From an uncultured bacterium (lineage in GTDB: Bacteria; Actinomycetota; Coriobacteriia; Coriobacteriales; Atopobiaceae), in contig CAJMNO010000002.1 of assembly GCA_905214865.1 (NCBI GenBank), positions 62,001-126,000 of the forward strand: 64,000 bases of DNA, written 5' to 3'. The first letter of the stretch is position 1, and each line of letters begins with the position of its first letter. The notes below the pieces were generated by a model, which worked only from the letters and a program-made list of their open reading frames with translations, was not told the origin of the DNA and made no database searches. This document shows positions 1 to 8,605 of this stretch, piece after piece. The position numbers were made by a program, and so were the translations under genes.

Positions 1-1302
1 GTTCTTGGTGACCGTGACGACGGAGGGGTCGCTCACCTGGATGGTGATCGAGTCGGTCACCACGTAGGTCTTCTCCCATGGGCCCGTCACCTGCTCGGCG
101 ACCTCGCTCGTCCCGTCACAGACGATCTCGACCCACGACACGCCGCCGTCAGAGACGCTCACCTTGACGTCCGTCTCGGTGTTGGCCGCCTCGGCGTCCT
201 GCTGTGCCTTGGCTGCGGCAGCGGCGGCAGCCGCCTCCTTGGCCGCGGCGATCTTGGAGTCGTTGGAGGCGCTGTCGGACGAGTCGCTCGAGGACGCCGA
301 CGCCACCGAGACGGTCTTGGTGGACGTCTCGCCGGATGACATGCACGACCTGACAGAGCCGATGATGACAAGCGTGATGATGAGGACGGCGGCAAGCGCG
401 AGCGTTACCATGGCGCGTGCCGGGTCGGAGAAGAACGACTCCAGGGCGCCGAGGACGCCCCCGTGGCGCGGGCGGCGACGCCTCCCCCGCTCGCGCAGCT
501 GCTCCCTGCCGGACTGCTGGCCCCTGCGACGAACGTTGGGCCGCTCGGTACTCGCGATGTTGCGCGACGAGACGCGCCCCGTCGCGGTCGAGGCCGCCTC
601 GTAGGGGCTGGCCTCGCCGTACCTCATGTCGTCCTGGTAGTCGCTCGGCCTCACGCGCCGGGTGGTGACCCGGTCCGAGCCCCTGCGCGGAAGCTCCTCG
701 CCCGACCTCCGCGGAGAGCCGCCACGCGGCGACTGGCCGCGATACCGTTGGCGCGCCGCGCCGGCGGAGCCAGAGCTCGGGACCTCGCGGCTGGTGTAGC
801 GACGCTCCTCGGGCGGGACGTCCCTGCCAGAGTAGCTCCTTCGGTAGTCGACGAGCGGGCTCGCCTGTCCCTTGGGTCGAGGGGACGACGTGGTCGCGAA
901 GGACGAGACGTCGCCCGCATAGCCCCCGGAGGTCGGGAGCAGCCCGCGCGGCCCGCGGTACGGCGTGACGGGGCGAGACCTGCCGGGAACCTCGTACGAG
1001 TCCGCCTCGCGCGGGGCGGGGGCCCCGGGGACGCTGCGCCCGCGCCTCCCGCCGTGCTCGTAGTCGTACAGGTCGGAGGTGAACTGGTTCACGACCTGCC
1101 GGGAGTTGAGCCCCAGGTAACGGGCATAGGACGAGAGCATCCCCTGTGCGTAGCCGCTCTTGGGCATGTGCTGGAAGTCGCCCTCCTCGAAGGCGATGAG
1201 CACCTGCTCCTTGAGGCGCAGCACCTTGGAGGCCTGTGTGACGGAGAGGCCCAGCTGGCGCCGCCTCGACACCAGCATCTCGCTGAACCGCGGACGCGGC
1301 AT
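1..1302 (-). CDS. rodZ: RodZ-like membrane HTH protein (3' end cut by window edge)
   Basis: This bitopic membrane protein resembles RodZ/YmfM, which tie the MreB cell-shape machinery to the membrane. It starts at ATG 1300-1302 and runs off the left edge after 434 codons. Residues 1-90 are a Cro/RodZ-type helix-turn-helix (MPRPRFSEMLVSRRRQLGLS onward, with AFEEGDF and SYARYLGL). Next comes a roughly 190-residue, very basic Arg/Ser/Pro-rich linker, then a single hydrophobic segment near residues 297-318 (VTLALAAVLIITLVIIG). An Ala/Ser-rich stretch leads into the start of an extracytoplasmic DUF4115-like beta domain (VSWVEIVCDG). The start lies 3 nt after the ftsK stop, so the two are co-transcribed. 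The order rnj-ftsK-rodZ is common in Gram-positives. The RodZ assignment rests on architecture; the C-terminus is not visible. Confidence 0.8.
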   Translation of the reverse strand, partial: MPRPRFSEMLVSRRRQLGLSVTQASKVLRLKEQVLIAFEEGDFQHMPKSGYAQGMLSSYARYLGLNSRQVVNQFTSDLYDYEHGGRRGRSVPGAPAPREADSYEVPGRSRPVTPYRGPRGLLPTSGGYAGDVSSFATTSSPRPKGQASPLVDYRRSYSGRDVPPEERRYTSREVPSSGSAGAARQRYRGQSPRGGSPRRSGEELPRRGSDRVTTRRVRPSDYQDDMRYGEASPYEAASTATGRVSSRNIASTERPNVRRRGQQSGREQLRERGRRRRPRHGGVLGALESFFSDPARAMVTLALAAVLIITLVIIGSVRSCMSSGETSTKTVSVASASSSDSSDSASNDSKIAAAKEAAAAAAAAKAQQDAEAANTETDVKVSVSDGGVSWVEIVCDGTSEVAEQVTGPWEKTYVVTDSITIQVSDPSVVTVTKN

Positions 1303-1305
1303 GTG

Positions 1306-3930
1306 CTACACCTCCCGATACTTCTCGTCCTGGACCCTAAGCTCCTCGAGGCCGTCCTTGTCCAGGAGCACCTCGCGCGGCTTGGATCCCTCGGGCGGAC
1401 CGACGACGCCCTTTGCCTCGAGCATGTCCATGATCCTGCCCGCCCTAGCGTATCCCACCTTGAGCCTGCGTTGCAGGCCGGAGGTGGAACCGAGTTGAGA
1501 GTCCACAACAATCTGCGCGGCCTCCCACACCAGGGGGTCGTACTCGTCCCCGTCGTCCGAGGAGCCGGAGCCGCCGGTCTGCCCGGGGACCACCTGCGAG
1601 AGGATCTCCTCGTGGTAGTCCGGCTCCGCCTGGTCGCGGATGAAGTCGACGACCGACTCGATCTCGGGGTCGGAGACGTAGCAGCCGAGGATGCGCCGCG
1701 TCTTCCTCCCCCTGAACTTGAACAGCATGTCGCCACTGCCCAGGAGGCGCTCCGCACCCGTCTGGTCGATGATCACGCGCGAGTCGGTGCCCGACGCCAC
1801 GGAGAAGGCGATCCTGTTCTCGATGTTGGACTTGATGAGGCCGGTCACGACGTCGGCGGAGGGTCGCTGAGTCGCCACGATGAGGTGGATGCCTGCGGCA
1901 CGGGCAAGCTGGGCAATACGCACGATGGACGCCTCGACGTCCTTGCCCGCGACCATCATGAGGTCCGAGAGCTCGTCGATGATGACGACGAGGTAGGGCA
2001 TTGGCTCCGGGGGGTTGTCCATCTCGGAGAGCTTGCCCGATACGCACATCTGGTTGTACGCCTTGATCTCGCGGGCGCCGGCGCGCTCGAACACCTTGAG
2101 CCTGCGCTCCATCTCGGAGACGGCCCACTGGAGGGCGCTCGCCGCCTGCCGGGGCTCGGTGACCACGGGGACGTAAAGGTGGGGAAGTCCGTTGTATCCG
2201 CCCAGCTCGACGCGCTTGGGGTCGATCATGATGAGCCTGACCTGCTTGGGCGTGCAGCGCATGAGAAGCGACATGATGATCGAGTTGATCATCACCGACT
2301 TGCCGGAGCCCGTCGCGCCAGCGATGAGGAGGTGGGGCATCTTTGCGAGGTCGGCGACGACCGGCTCGCCCTCAGAGTCGCGCCCGATGGCCAGCTCGAG
2401 CGGGCCTCCCTTGGCGTAGGGCAGCACGTCTCCCAGGTGCACGTTCTCCCTCTTCTTGTTGGGGATCTCGATCCCCACGAGCGAGGTCCCCGGGATGGGG
2501 GCGAATATGCGCACCGAGGGGGTCGCGAGCGTGAGCGCGATGTCGTCCTCGAGGTTCGTGATCTTGTTGACGCGCTCGCCTTCGCCCATCTCGATGCGGA
2601 AGGTGGTGACGAGCGGCCCCGAGACGTAGTCCACGACCCGACTCTTGAGCCCGAACTCCTGGAGCGTCGCCTGGAGCCTCTGCATGGTCTCCTGCAACTC
2701 GGCGGCCGAGCTCGCCGCCTTTGCGCTCTTGGGGTTGGAGCTGAGCATGGAGAGGGGCGGGAGCTCGTAGGTCTCGTCTCCCTCCCCCGGGCGGTGTGCG
2801 CCGGGCGCGGCCTTGGCCCTGGTCACCGGGGACGAGTCCTTGGCGGCTGCCGTCGCGGCAACCTGAGAGGGTATGAAGCCCCTCGCCGTCCCCCTGCGGG
2901 ATTTGCGGGACCCCGACTTTTCGGGGGACTCGGCGGCTGCGCGCAGGAACTCCGGCACAGCGAGGTCCTCTCCCTGCGCCTCGCTGACGGTGGCCTCTCC
3001 CAGCGGAATGGTCGCCTGCTCGGGGGCGGTGCCGTCGGATGCGGGGCGTGCCGTCTCCACGTCGATGTCGGGGTGGCGCCTCCTGCTCAGGAGGCGCGTC
3101 TTCTGGCTCCCCTCGCCCTCGGCGTCGTCAGCCTCGCCGCCTGCCTGGGCCAGCGGGGCGTCCGCCATGCGGCGCCCGCGCTTCAGGACGGAGGTCTTCC
3201 GCGCCCCCAGGAAGGTGGTCGGCGCCTCGGCGGAGGCTACGGCCGTCTCACCCGGCTCCACCGAGGGCGAGAGGCCCGCGAGCCCCTCGTCGTAGGGCTC
3301 CTCATCCGGGATGTCGGCGGCCTTGGACTCGCGACGCGCCTCGAGGGCGCTCCCCGCACGCTGGACGGCGTTTGAGACGGAGAAGCCGGACACGATCACG
3401 CCCACGACCATCAGGCCCACGAGCACGACGTCGCCCACCACCTGGCCGGTGAGGTTGAGCAGCATCCAGGCGATGAACCCACCCAGGTAGCCCCCACGGG
3501 TCACGACGTTTGCCGAGGCGAGCGCGAGCGACGGGTCGGAGCTGGCAAGCGGCGTCCCCATGGAGATGAGCCCCAGGATCGAGACGACGATCAGGGCCAG
3601 CCCTGCGGCGACCCTGCCCGCGATGAGCTCCCTCTCCCTGATGAAGAAGGTGACGCCGAAGAGGGCGATGGCGACGGGCACGAGGAACGCACCCACGCCG
3701 AAGCAGAGCGTGAGGAGCTCCCCCATCGCCCTGGTCACGGGTGCCTGCGAGGTGTCGAGCAGAGACGCGCCCATGGCCACCGCGACCACGATGAGCGTTA
3801 CGCCCAGGATGTCTCCCCCGGCACTGCCGCGCTCCGGCGCGATGGCGCGGGCCGAGGAAGCCCTCGACCCGCGCGCCTTGCCGTTGCCACCCTTGTTGCG
3901 CTGCGACTTCTTGCTGCGATCGGCAGCCAT
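1306..3930 (-). CDS. ftsK: FtsK/SpoIIIE DNA translocase
   Basis: This is a septum-located, ATP-driven DNA pump that clears chromosomal DNA from the division plane. The 874-residue protein has about four N-terminal membrane segments (residues ~36-190), then a low-complexity linker (~190-400). The RecA-like motor follows, with the Walker A motif GATGSGKSV near residue 535 and a Walker B region LVVIIDELSDLMM. A C-terminal winged-helix gamma domain (about 800-874; GLQRRLKVGYARAGRIMDML) would read KOPS/SRS orientation sequences. All parts expected of the family are present and the length is typical. The start ATG directly abuts the rnj stop (TAA at 3931-3933), and rodZ follows after 3 nt, so the three genes form one operon. 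Confidence 0.95.
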   Translation of the reverse strand: MAADRSKKSQRNKGGNGKARGSRASSARAIAPERGSAGGDILGVTLIVVAVAMGASLLDTSQAPVTRAMGELLTLCFGVGAFLVPVAIALFGVTFFIRERELIAGRVAAGLALIVVSILGLISMGTPLASSDPSLALASANVVTRGGYLGGFIAWMLLNLTGQVVGDVVLVGLMVVGVIVSGFSVSNAVQRAGSALEARRESKAADIPDEEPYDEGLAGLSPSVEPGETAVASAEAPTTFLGARKTSVLKRGRRMADAPLAQAGGEADDAEGEGSQKTRLLSRRRHPDIDVETARPASDGTAPEQATIPLGEATVSEAQGEDLAVPEFLRAAAESPEKSGSRKSRRGTARGFIPSQVAATAAAKDSSPVTRAKAAPGAHRPGEGDETYELPPLSMLSSNPKSAKAASSAAELQETMQRLQATLQEFGLKSRVVDYVSGPLVTTFRIEMGEGERVNKITNLEDDIALTLATPSVRIFAPIPGTSLVGIEIPNKKRENVHLGDVLPYAKGGPLELAIGRDSEGEPVVADLAKMPHLLIAGATGSGKSVMINSIIMSLLMRCTPKQVRLIMIDPKRVELGGYNGLPHLYVPVVTEPRQAASALQWAVSEMERRLKVFERAGAREIKAYNQMCVSGKLSEMDNPPEPMPYLVVIIDELSDLMMVAGKDVEASIVRIAQLARAAGIHLIVATQRPSADVVTGLIKSNIENRIAFSVASGTDSRVIIDQTGAERLLGSGDMLFKFRGRKTRRILGCYVSDPEIESVVDFIRDQAEPDYHEEILSQVVPGQTGGSGSSDDGDEYDPLVWEAAQIVVDSQLGSTSGLQRRLKVGYARAGRIMDMLEAKGVVGPPEGSKPREVLLDKDGLEELRVQDEKYREV

Positions 3931-5595
3931 TTAAACCTCCATCACCACCGGGATGACCATCGGCCTGGTGTGAGTCTTGTTCCAGAGGAAGTTGGAGAGG
4001 CTGTTGCGAGCCGTCTTCCTGAGCTGGTCCAGGTTGGCGCCCTCCTGCTTGACGCCGGAGGCGATCTTGTCCTTGACGGACGCCTGGGCCTCGGAGAGGA
4101 GCTGCTCGTCATCGGCGAACGAGACGCCCCTGCAGGCGACCTCGACGTCGCCCACGCGCTTGCTCCTGAGCTGAACGGTGACCACGCAGGTCACGATTCC
4201 GTCGCTCGCGAGCTTCTGGCGGTCGCGGAACACCACGGGGTTGGCGTCGGTGACCGAGAGGCCGTCGACGTAGACCACGCCGGAGTCGACGGGCTTGCCC
4301 CAGCCGACCTTGCCCCCGCGCATCTCGAGCGTGTCGCCGTTGTCGGCCACGAAGATGTGGCTCGGCTTCATCCCCATGGACTCGGCGAGCTTGGCGTGGG
4401 CGCGAAGGTGCACGGCCTCGCCGTGGACGGGCATGAAGTAGCGTGGCTTGGTCATGGCCAGCATGAGCTTGAGCTCCTCCTGGCTGCCGTGACCCGAGAC
4501 GTGCACCAGGGTGTTCGACTTGTCGAAGATCTGGCACCCGATCTTGCTGAGCGCGTTGATGATGGACTGCACGCTCTTCTCGTTGCCCGGGACGGGCGTC
4601 GCCGAGATGATCACGGTGTCGTCCGCGGTGATGGTGAGCGACTTGTGGTCGCCGTTCGCCATGCGGGCGAGGGCGCTCATGGGCTCCCCCTGGCTGCCTG
4701 TGCAGAGGACCACGATCTTGTCGTCCGGGATGTCCCCGATGTCGTAGGCGTCGACGATATCGTTGTCCGAGATCTTGAGGTACCCCAGCTCGCGGGCGAT
4801 CTTGGTGTTGGTGACCATGGAGCGGCCCGTCACCACGACCTTGCGCCCCACCGCGACGCTGGCGTCGCACACCTGCTGCAGCCGGTGGATGTGGCTCGAG
4901 AACGAGGCCACGATGACGCGACCGGGGGCGTTCTTGATGATGTGGCGCAGCTGGGGGCCGACGGCCGACTCGGAGGGCGTGAACCCGGGCCTAGTGGCGT
5001 TGGTGGAATCGGAGAGGAGAAGGTCGATCCCCTGCGTGGCGAAGCGGTTGATGGCCTGGTAGTTGGGCAGCACGCCATCGATGGGCGTCTGGTCGAGCTT
5101 GAAGTCGCCCGTGTGCAGGACCGAGCCCGCCGGGGTACGCATGTAGACACCCAGGGCCGCAGGGATGGAGTGCGTCATCGAGAAGAAGTCGATGCTGAAC
5201 GCGCCCAGGTTGAGGTGACTCCCGTTCTTGACCTCGCGGAACTTGGGGGAGTTGATCTTGTGCTCGGCGAGCTTGCCCTCGATGATCCCCAGGGTGAGCT
5301 TGCTGGAGTACACGGGGACCTTGCGCCCCAGGTCCATGAGGAGGTACGGCAGGGCGCCGGTGTGGTCCTCGTGGCCGTGCGTGATGATGATGCCGCGGAG
5401 CTTCTCCTCGTTCTCGAGCACATAGGTGTAGTCCGGCAGGATCAGGTCGACGCCGGGCTGCTCGTCATCGGGGAACATGAGGCCGGCGTCCACCAGGACC
5501 ATGTCGTCCTGGTACTCGAACGCGGTCATGTTTTTGCCAATTCCGTCCAGGCCACCCAGGGGAATGATCCTCAGGGGGCTTTGCTTCTTTACCAT
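3931..5595 (-). CDS. rnj: Ribonuclease J
   Basis: This metallo-beta-lactamase/beta-CASP ribonuclease has 5'-3' exo- and endonucleolytic activity in mRNA decay and rRNA maturation. At 554 residues it matches RNase J1/J2 length. The metal-binding motif HGHEDH is at residues 73-78; GDFKLDQTP, SDSTNA, HVSGHG and MPVHGE supply further conserved metal and beta-CASP motifs, and a C-terminal domain is present. The ATG start at 5593-5595 has an upstream AAAGGA. Only one RNase J is seen here. Sitting next to pnp (about 240 nt upstream, separate transcript), it forms part of an RNA-turnover cluster. The downstream ftsK start is adjacent. Confidence 0.95.
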   Translation of the reverse strand: MVKKQSPLRIIPLGGLDGIGKNMTAFEYQDDMVLVDAGLMFPDDEQPGVDLILPDYTYVLENEEKLRGIIITHGHEDHTGALPYLLMDLGRKVPVYSSKLTLGIIEGKLAEHKINSPKFREVKNGSHLNLGAFSIDFFSMTHSIPAALGVYMRTPAGSVLHTGDFKLDQTPIDGVLPNYQAINRFATQGIDLLLSDSTNATRPGFTPSESAVGPQLRHIIKNAPGRVIVASFSSHIHRLQQVCDASVAVGRKVVVTGRSMVTNTKIARELGYLKISDNDIVDAYDIGDIPDDKIVVLCTGSQGEPMSALARMANGDHKSLTITADDTVIISATPVPGNEKSVQSIINALSKIGCQIFDKSNTLVHVSGHGSQEELKLMLAMTKPRYFMPVHGEAVHLRAHAKLAESMGMKPSHIFVADNGDTLEMRGGKVGWGKPVDSGVVYVDGLSVTDANPVVFRDRQKLASDGIVTCVVTVQLRSKRVGDVEVACRGVSFADDEQLLSEAQASVKDKIASGVKQEGANLDQLRKTARNSLSNFLWNKTHTRPMVIPVVMEV

Positions 5596-5697
5596 GCTTT
5601 CGTGATTCCTTTCGAATGGTGCCTATGCCCTAGGCAGGACTTGCTATCTCATCGCCCGTCGCTCGCACGGTGCGGGCAAAAACGTTTCATCCGATAC

Positions 5698-5703
5698 ATT
5701 TTA
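5698..5703 (-). promoter_or_regulatory. Candidate -10 element for rnj-ftsK-rodZ
   Basis: In the 242-nt gap between pnp and rnj the minus strand carries TAAAAT in an AT-rich patch, about 100 nt upstream of the rnj start. No good -35 hexamer is visible at 16-18 nt. The pnp terminator lies just upstream of it, so an independent promoter for rnj is expected here. Confidence 0.35.
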
Positions 5704-5776
5704 ACCGCAATGCACCGCTCTCATTCGCCTGTGAGCATCCCCGAAGAAAACCCACGCATGGGCAGAAAGCGCCCAA

Positions 5777-5818
5777 ACAGAAGAGGCGGACCCGGTGCGA
5801 TCGCGCCGGGTCCGCCTC
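5777..5818 (-). terminator. Rho-independent terminator of rpsO-pnp
   Basis: A perfect 13-bp inverted repeat (5783-5795 with 5806-5818) surrounds a loop that is itself the palindrome GCGATCGC. On the minus strand it is followed by TTCTGTTT. It begins 21 nt after the pnp stop codon and separates pnp from rnj. Confidence 0.8.
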
Positions 5819-5838
5819 GAACTATCTCGCCCTACTTG

Positions 5839-8061
5839 CTACGCGTCGTGGTGACGGCGGGGACGGGGCTTGTCGCCACCCGCGTTGCCGTGGTCGCCGG
5901 GATGACGGCCGACGCGCCTCTCACGAGACTTGCCCTCGTGCTCGCGGCCCTTGCCGCTGCCAGAGGGGGCCTCGGGCTTGTCGATCCTGTCGAGGCTGAT
6001 CTTGCCCTTCTCGTCGACCTCGAGGACCTTGACCTTGACCTCGTCGCCGATGTTGAGCACGTCCTCGACCTTCTCAACGCGGCCCTTGGCGACGCGGGAG
6101 ATGTGCAGCAGGCCGTCCTTGCCGGGAAGCAGCTCCACGAAGGCGCCAAAGGGCTGGATGCCCACGACGCGACCGGTGTACTCCTCGCCGACCTCGGGGA
6201 CCTTGACGATGGCCTTGATGCGCTCGGCGGCCTCCTCCGCGGCACCGTTGGTGCCGGCGATGAAGACGTTGCCGTCCTCCTGTATGTCGATCGTGGCGCC
6301 GGTGTCGTCCTGGATGCCGCGGATGACCTTGCCGCCGCTGCCGATGACGTCGCGGATCTTATCCGTGGGGATCTGCAGGCTGACGATCTGGGGCGCGGTG
6401 TCCTTGGTGTGCTCGCGCGGCGCGGGGATGGCCTCGAGCATGGCGTCGAGGATGAACATGCGGCCCTCGTGAGCCTGCATGAGCGCCTTGCGAAGGATCT
6501 CGGGCGTGAGGCCGGTGGCCTTGTTGTCCATCTGCATGGCGGTGATGCCCTTGGTGGTGCCCGTCACCTTGAAGTCCATGTCGCCCAGGAAGTCCTCGAG
6601 GCCCTGGATGTCAGTGAGGATGACGGTCTTGCCCTCCTCCTGGATGAGGCCCATGGCCACGCCAGAGACGGGACGCTTGAGGGGCACGCCGGCGTCCATC
6701 AGCGCCAGCGTGGAGCCGCAGGTGGAGGCCATGGACGAGGACCCGTTGGACTCCATGACGTCGGAGACCACGCGGATGGTGTAGGGGAAGTCCTCCTCGG
6801 AGGGAATCACCGGGAGCAGGGCGCGCTCGGCGAGGTTGCCGTGGCCGATCTCCCTGCGCTTGGGGGAGCCCATCCTGCCGGTCTCGCCGGTGCAGTAGGG
6901 CGGGAAGTTGTAGTGGTGGATGTAGCGCTTGCCGTCGACGGGCACGATGGTGTCGAGGCGCTGCCACTCGTTGAGCATGCCCAGGGTGCAGACCGAGAGG
7001 ACCTGGGTCTGGCCGCGCTGGAACAGGCCGGAGCCGTGGACGAGCGGGAGGTAGTTGGGCTTGATCATGAGGGGGCGGACCTCGGTGGCGGTGCGCCCGT
7101 CAACGCGCTCGCCCGTCTCGACCACCATGCGGCGCATGGCGTGCTTCTCCAGGCTCTTCAGCTCCACGGGGATGGCGCGGTCCCACTCGGCCTGCTCGTC
7201 CTCGCTGAACTCGGCGGTGATGGCCTCCTTCAGCGCCTCGACCTTGGAGATGCGGGACTGCTTGTCGGCATCCTTGAGGGCGGCGGACATCTCGTCGTAG
7301 TGAGCCCAGATGCGGTCGTGGACCTCGGGGATGGGCTGGTCGAGCTCGTACTCCCTCTTGACGATGGGGCCGTTGGCCTCCTCCCACTTGGCGAAGAACT
7401 TCATCTCCTCCTCGCAGAAGGCGCCGATCGCCTCCTGGCCAAAGGCCATGGCGGCGAGCATGTCCTCCTCGGAGATCTCCTTGGCGCCCGCCTCGAGCAT
7501 GCTGATGAAGGTGGACGAGCCCGCGAGCTCGAGGTCGAGGTCGGAGGCGTCACGCTCCTCGTAGGTGGGGTTGACGAGGAACTCGCCGGTCTCGGGGTTG
7601 CGGCCGATCCTCACGCAGGCGAGCGGCCCCTCGAAGGGCACGCCGCCCACGGTGAGGGCGACGCTCGCACCCATGACGCAGATGGTGTCGACGGAGTTGA
7701 CCTGGTCGGCGACGAGCGGCATGGCCACGATCTGGACCTCGTTGCGGAAGCCGTCGGGGAACGAGGGGCGGATGGGCCTGTCGATCATGCGGGCCGTGAG
7801 GGTCGCCTTCTCGGAGGGACGCGCCTCTCGCTTGAGGTAGCCGCCCGGGATGCGGCCCACGGCGTACATGCGCTCGATGTAGTCGACCGTGAGCGGGAAG
7901 AAGTCGTAGTTCTTGCGCTCCTTGGAGACCACCACGGTGACGTTGACCGTGGAGTCACCGCAGGAGACGAGACACTCCCCCGTCGCCTGCTTTGCGAGCT
8001 CGCCCGACTCCAGCTTGTAGTGCTTGCCATAGAGGTCGAACTCGTGCGAAACCTTTGCCAT
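5839..8061 (-). CDS. pnp: Polyribonucleotide nucleotidyltransferase (PNPase)
   Basis: This phosphorolytic 3'-5' exoribonuclease has two RNase PH domains joined by an alpha-helical domain, then a KH domain (IRDVIGSGGKVIRGIQDDTG) and an S1 domain (GRVVGIQPFGAFVELLPG). It ends in a Gly/Arg/His-rich tail. I place the start at ATG 8059-8061 (MAKVSHEFDLYGKHY), which has AGAGG upstream and gives 740 residues. The open frame continues 28 codons further upstream, but that part is not PNPase-like and would overlap the leader hairpin. The gene lies 88 nt downstream of rpsO, the classic rpsO-pnp order. A hairpin just before the ribosome-binding site may mediate autoregulation, as in enterobacteria. Confidence 0.96.
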   Translation of the reverse strand: MAKVSHEFDLYGKHYKLESGELAKQATGECLVSCGDSTVNVTVVVSKERKNYDFFPLTVDYIERMYAVGRIPGGYLKREARPSEKATLTARMIDRPIRPSFPDGFRNEVQIVAMPLVADQVNSVDTICVMGASVALTVGGVPFEGPLACVRIGRNPETGEFLVNPTYEERDASDLDLELAGSSTFISMLEAGAKEISEEDMLAAMAFGQEAIGAFCEEEMKFFAKWEEANGPIVKREYELDQPIPEVHDRIWAHYDEMSAALKDADKQSRISKVEALKEAITAEFSEDEQAEWDRAIPVELKSLEKHAMRRMVVETGERVDGRTATEVRPLMIKPNYLPLVHGSGLFQRGQTQVLSVCTLGMLNEWQRLDTIVPVDGKRYIHHYNFPPYCTGETGRMGSPKRREIGHGNLAERALLPVIPSEEDFPYTIRVVSDVMESNGSSSMASTCGSTLALMDAGVPLKRPVSGVAMGLIQEEGKTVILTDIQGLEDFLGDMDFKVTGTTKGITAMQMDNKATGLTPEILRKALMQAHEGRMFILDAMLEAIPAPREHTKDTAPQIVSLQIPTDKIRDVIGSGGKVIRGIQDDTGATIDIQEDGNVFIAGTNGAAEEAAERIKAIVKVPEVGEEYTGRVVGIQPFGAFVELLPGKDGLLHISRVAKGRVEKVEDVLNIGDEVKVKVLEVDEKGKISLDRIDKPEAPSGSGKGREHEGKSRERRVGRHPGDHGNAGGDKPRPRRHHDA

Positions 8062-8079
8062 TTCTTTTCCTCTTATCTC

Positions 8080-8099
8080 CGCCTGCCCCATTGCAGGCG
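8080..8099 (-). promoter_or_regulatory. Hairpin immediately upstream of the pnp ribosome-binding site
   Basis: CGCCTGC and GCAGGCG pair perfectly (7 bp) around a six-base loop, about 18 nt before the pnp ATG and just 5' of its AGAGG. In E. coli, RNase III and PNPase act on a leader hairpin at the equivalent place. The same role here is inferred from position only. Confidence 0.5.
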
Positions 8100-8113
8100 G
8101 GCCGCTAATGCAA

Positions 8114-8135
8114 GGGAGCGCCCGCGGGCGCCCCC
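8114..8135 (-). terminator. GC-rich hairpin after rpsO
   Basis: A 14-nt perfect palindrome (8118-8131), extended by three further pairs after one mismatch, starts 14 nt beyond the rpsO stop. It lacks a good U-run on the minus strand (tail TTGCATT). It may be a partial terminator or an RNA-stabilising hairpin that lets some transcripts continue into pnp. Confidence 0.45.
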
Positions 8136-8149
8136 TCTCTACCACGAAG

Positions 8150-8428
8150 CTACTGGATGTTGTCGCGGATACCCAGGCTCTTGATCAGCGCTCGGTAGGC
8201 CTCGATGTCCTGCTTCTTGATGTAGGACAGGAGACGGCGACGCTGGCCGACCAGCATGAGGAGGCCGCGACGGGTGTGGAAGTCCTTCTTGTGGGACTTC
8301 ATGTGCTCGGTCAGGCCCTTGATGCGCTCAGTGAGGAGGGCGACCTGGACCGCAGCGGAGCCGGAGTCGTTTGCGTCCTTGCCGTACTGAGCGATGAGCT
8401 CGGCCTTGCGCTCCTTGGAGACTGCCAT
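8150..8428 (-). CDS. rpsO: 30S ribosomal protein S15
   Basis: S15 binds the central domain of 16S rRNA early in 30S assembly. The 92-residue product matches the family along its whole length (AVSKERKAELIAQYG, DSGSAAVQVALLTERI, LTEHMKSHKKDFHTRRGLL, RRRLLSYIKK). The start at ATG 8426-8428 is preceded by AAAGGTGG. The frame stays open for 35 codons upstream, but these are not S15-like. It is followed by pnp. Confidence 0.97.
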   Translation of the reverse strand: MAVSKERKAELIAQYGKDANDSGSAAVQVALLTERIKGLTEHMKSHKKDFHTRRGLLMLVGQRRRLLSYIKKQDIEAYRALIKSLGIRDNIQ

Positions 8429-8605
8429 GTGAAACCACCTTTCGACATAGATACGCCCCGAACTGGGATGGCCGTCTGGCATTGGGCGGGCCTCCAAGTA
8501 CGGGGTACGAACGGAGTTAGGGTACCACGCCACGGCCCGCTGGGTGGCAGGCTGGCCCGCAAAGCCCGCCCTCCACAGGATTCGCCCATTTTTTCGCGGG
8601 CCGGC

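Noticed and set aside
3970..8184. A 1404-codon open frame on the plus strand across rnj and pnp (similar long frames at 463-3375, 38581-40560 and 59576-62614)
   Set aside because: They lie opposite well-conserved genes and have the Val/Gly/His/Asp/Leu-rich composition of antisense frames in high-GC DNA. No domain is recognisable.
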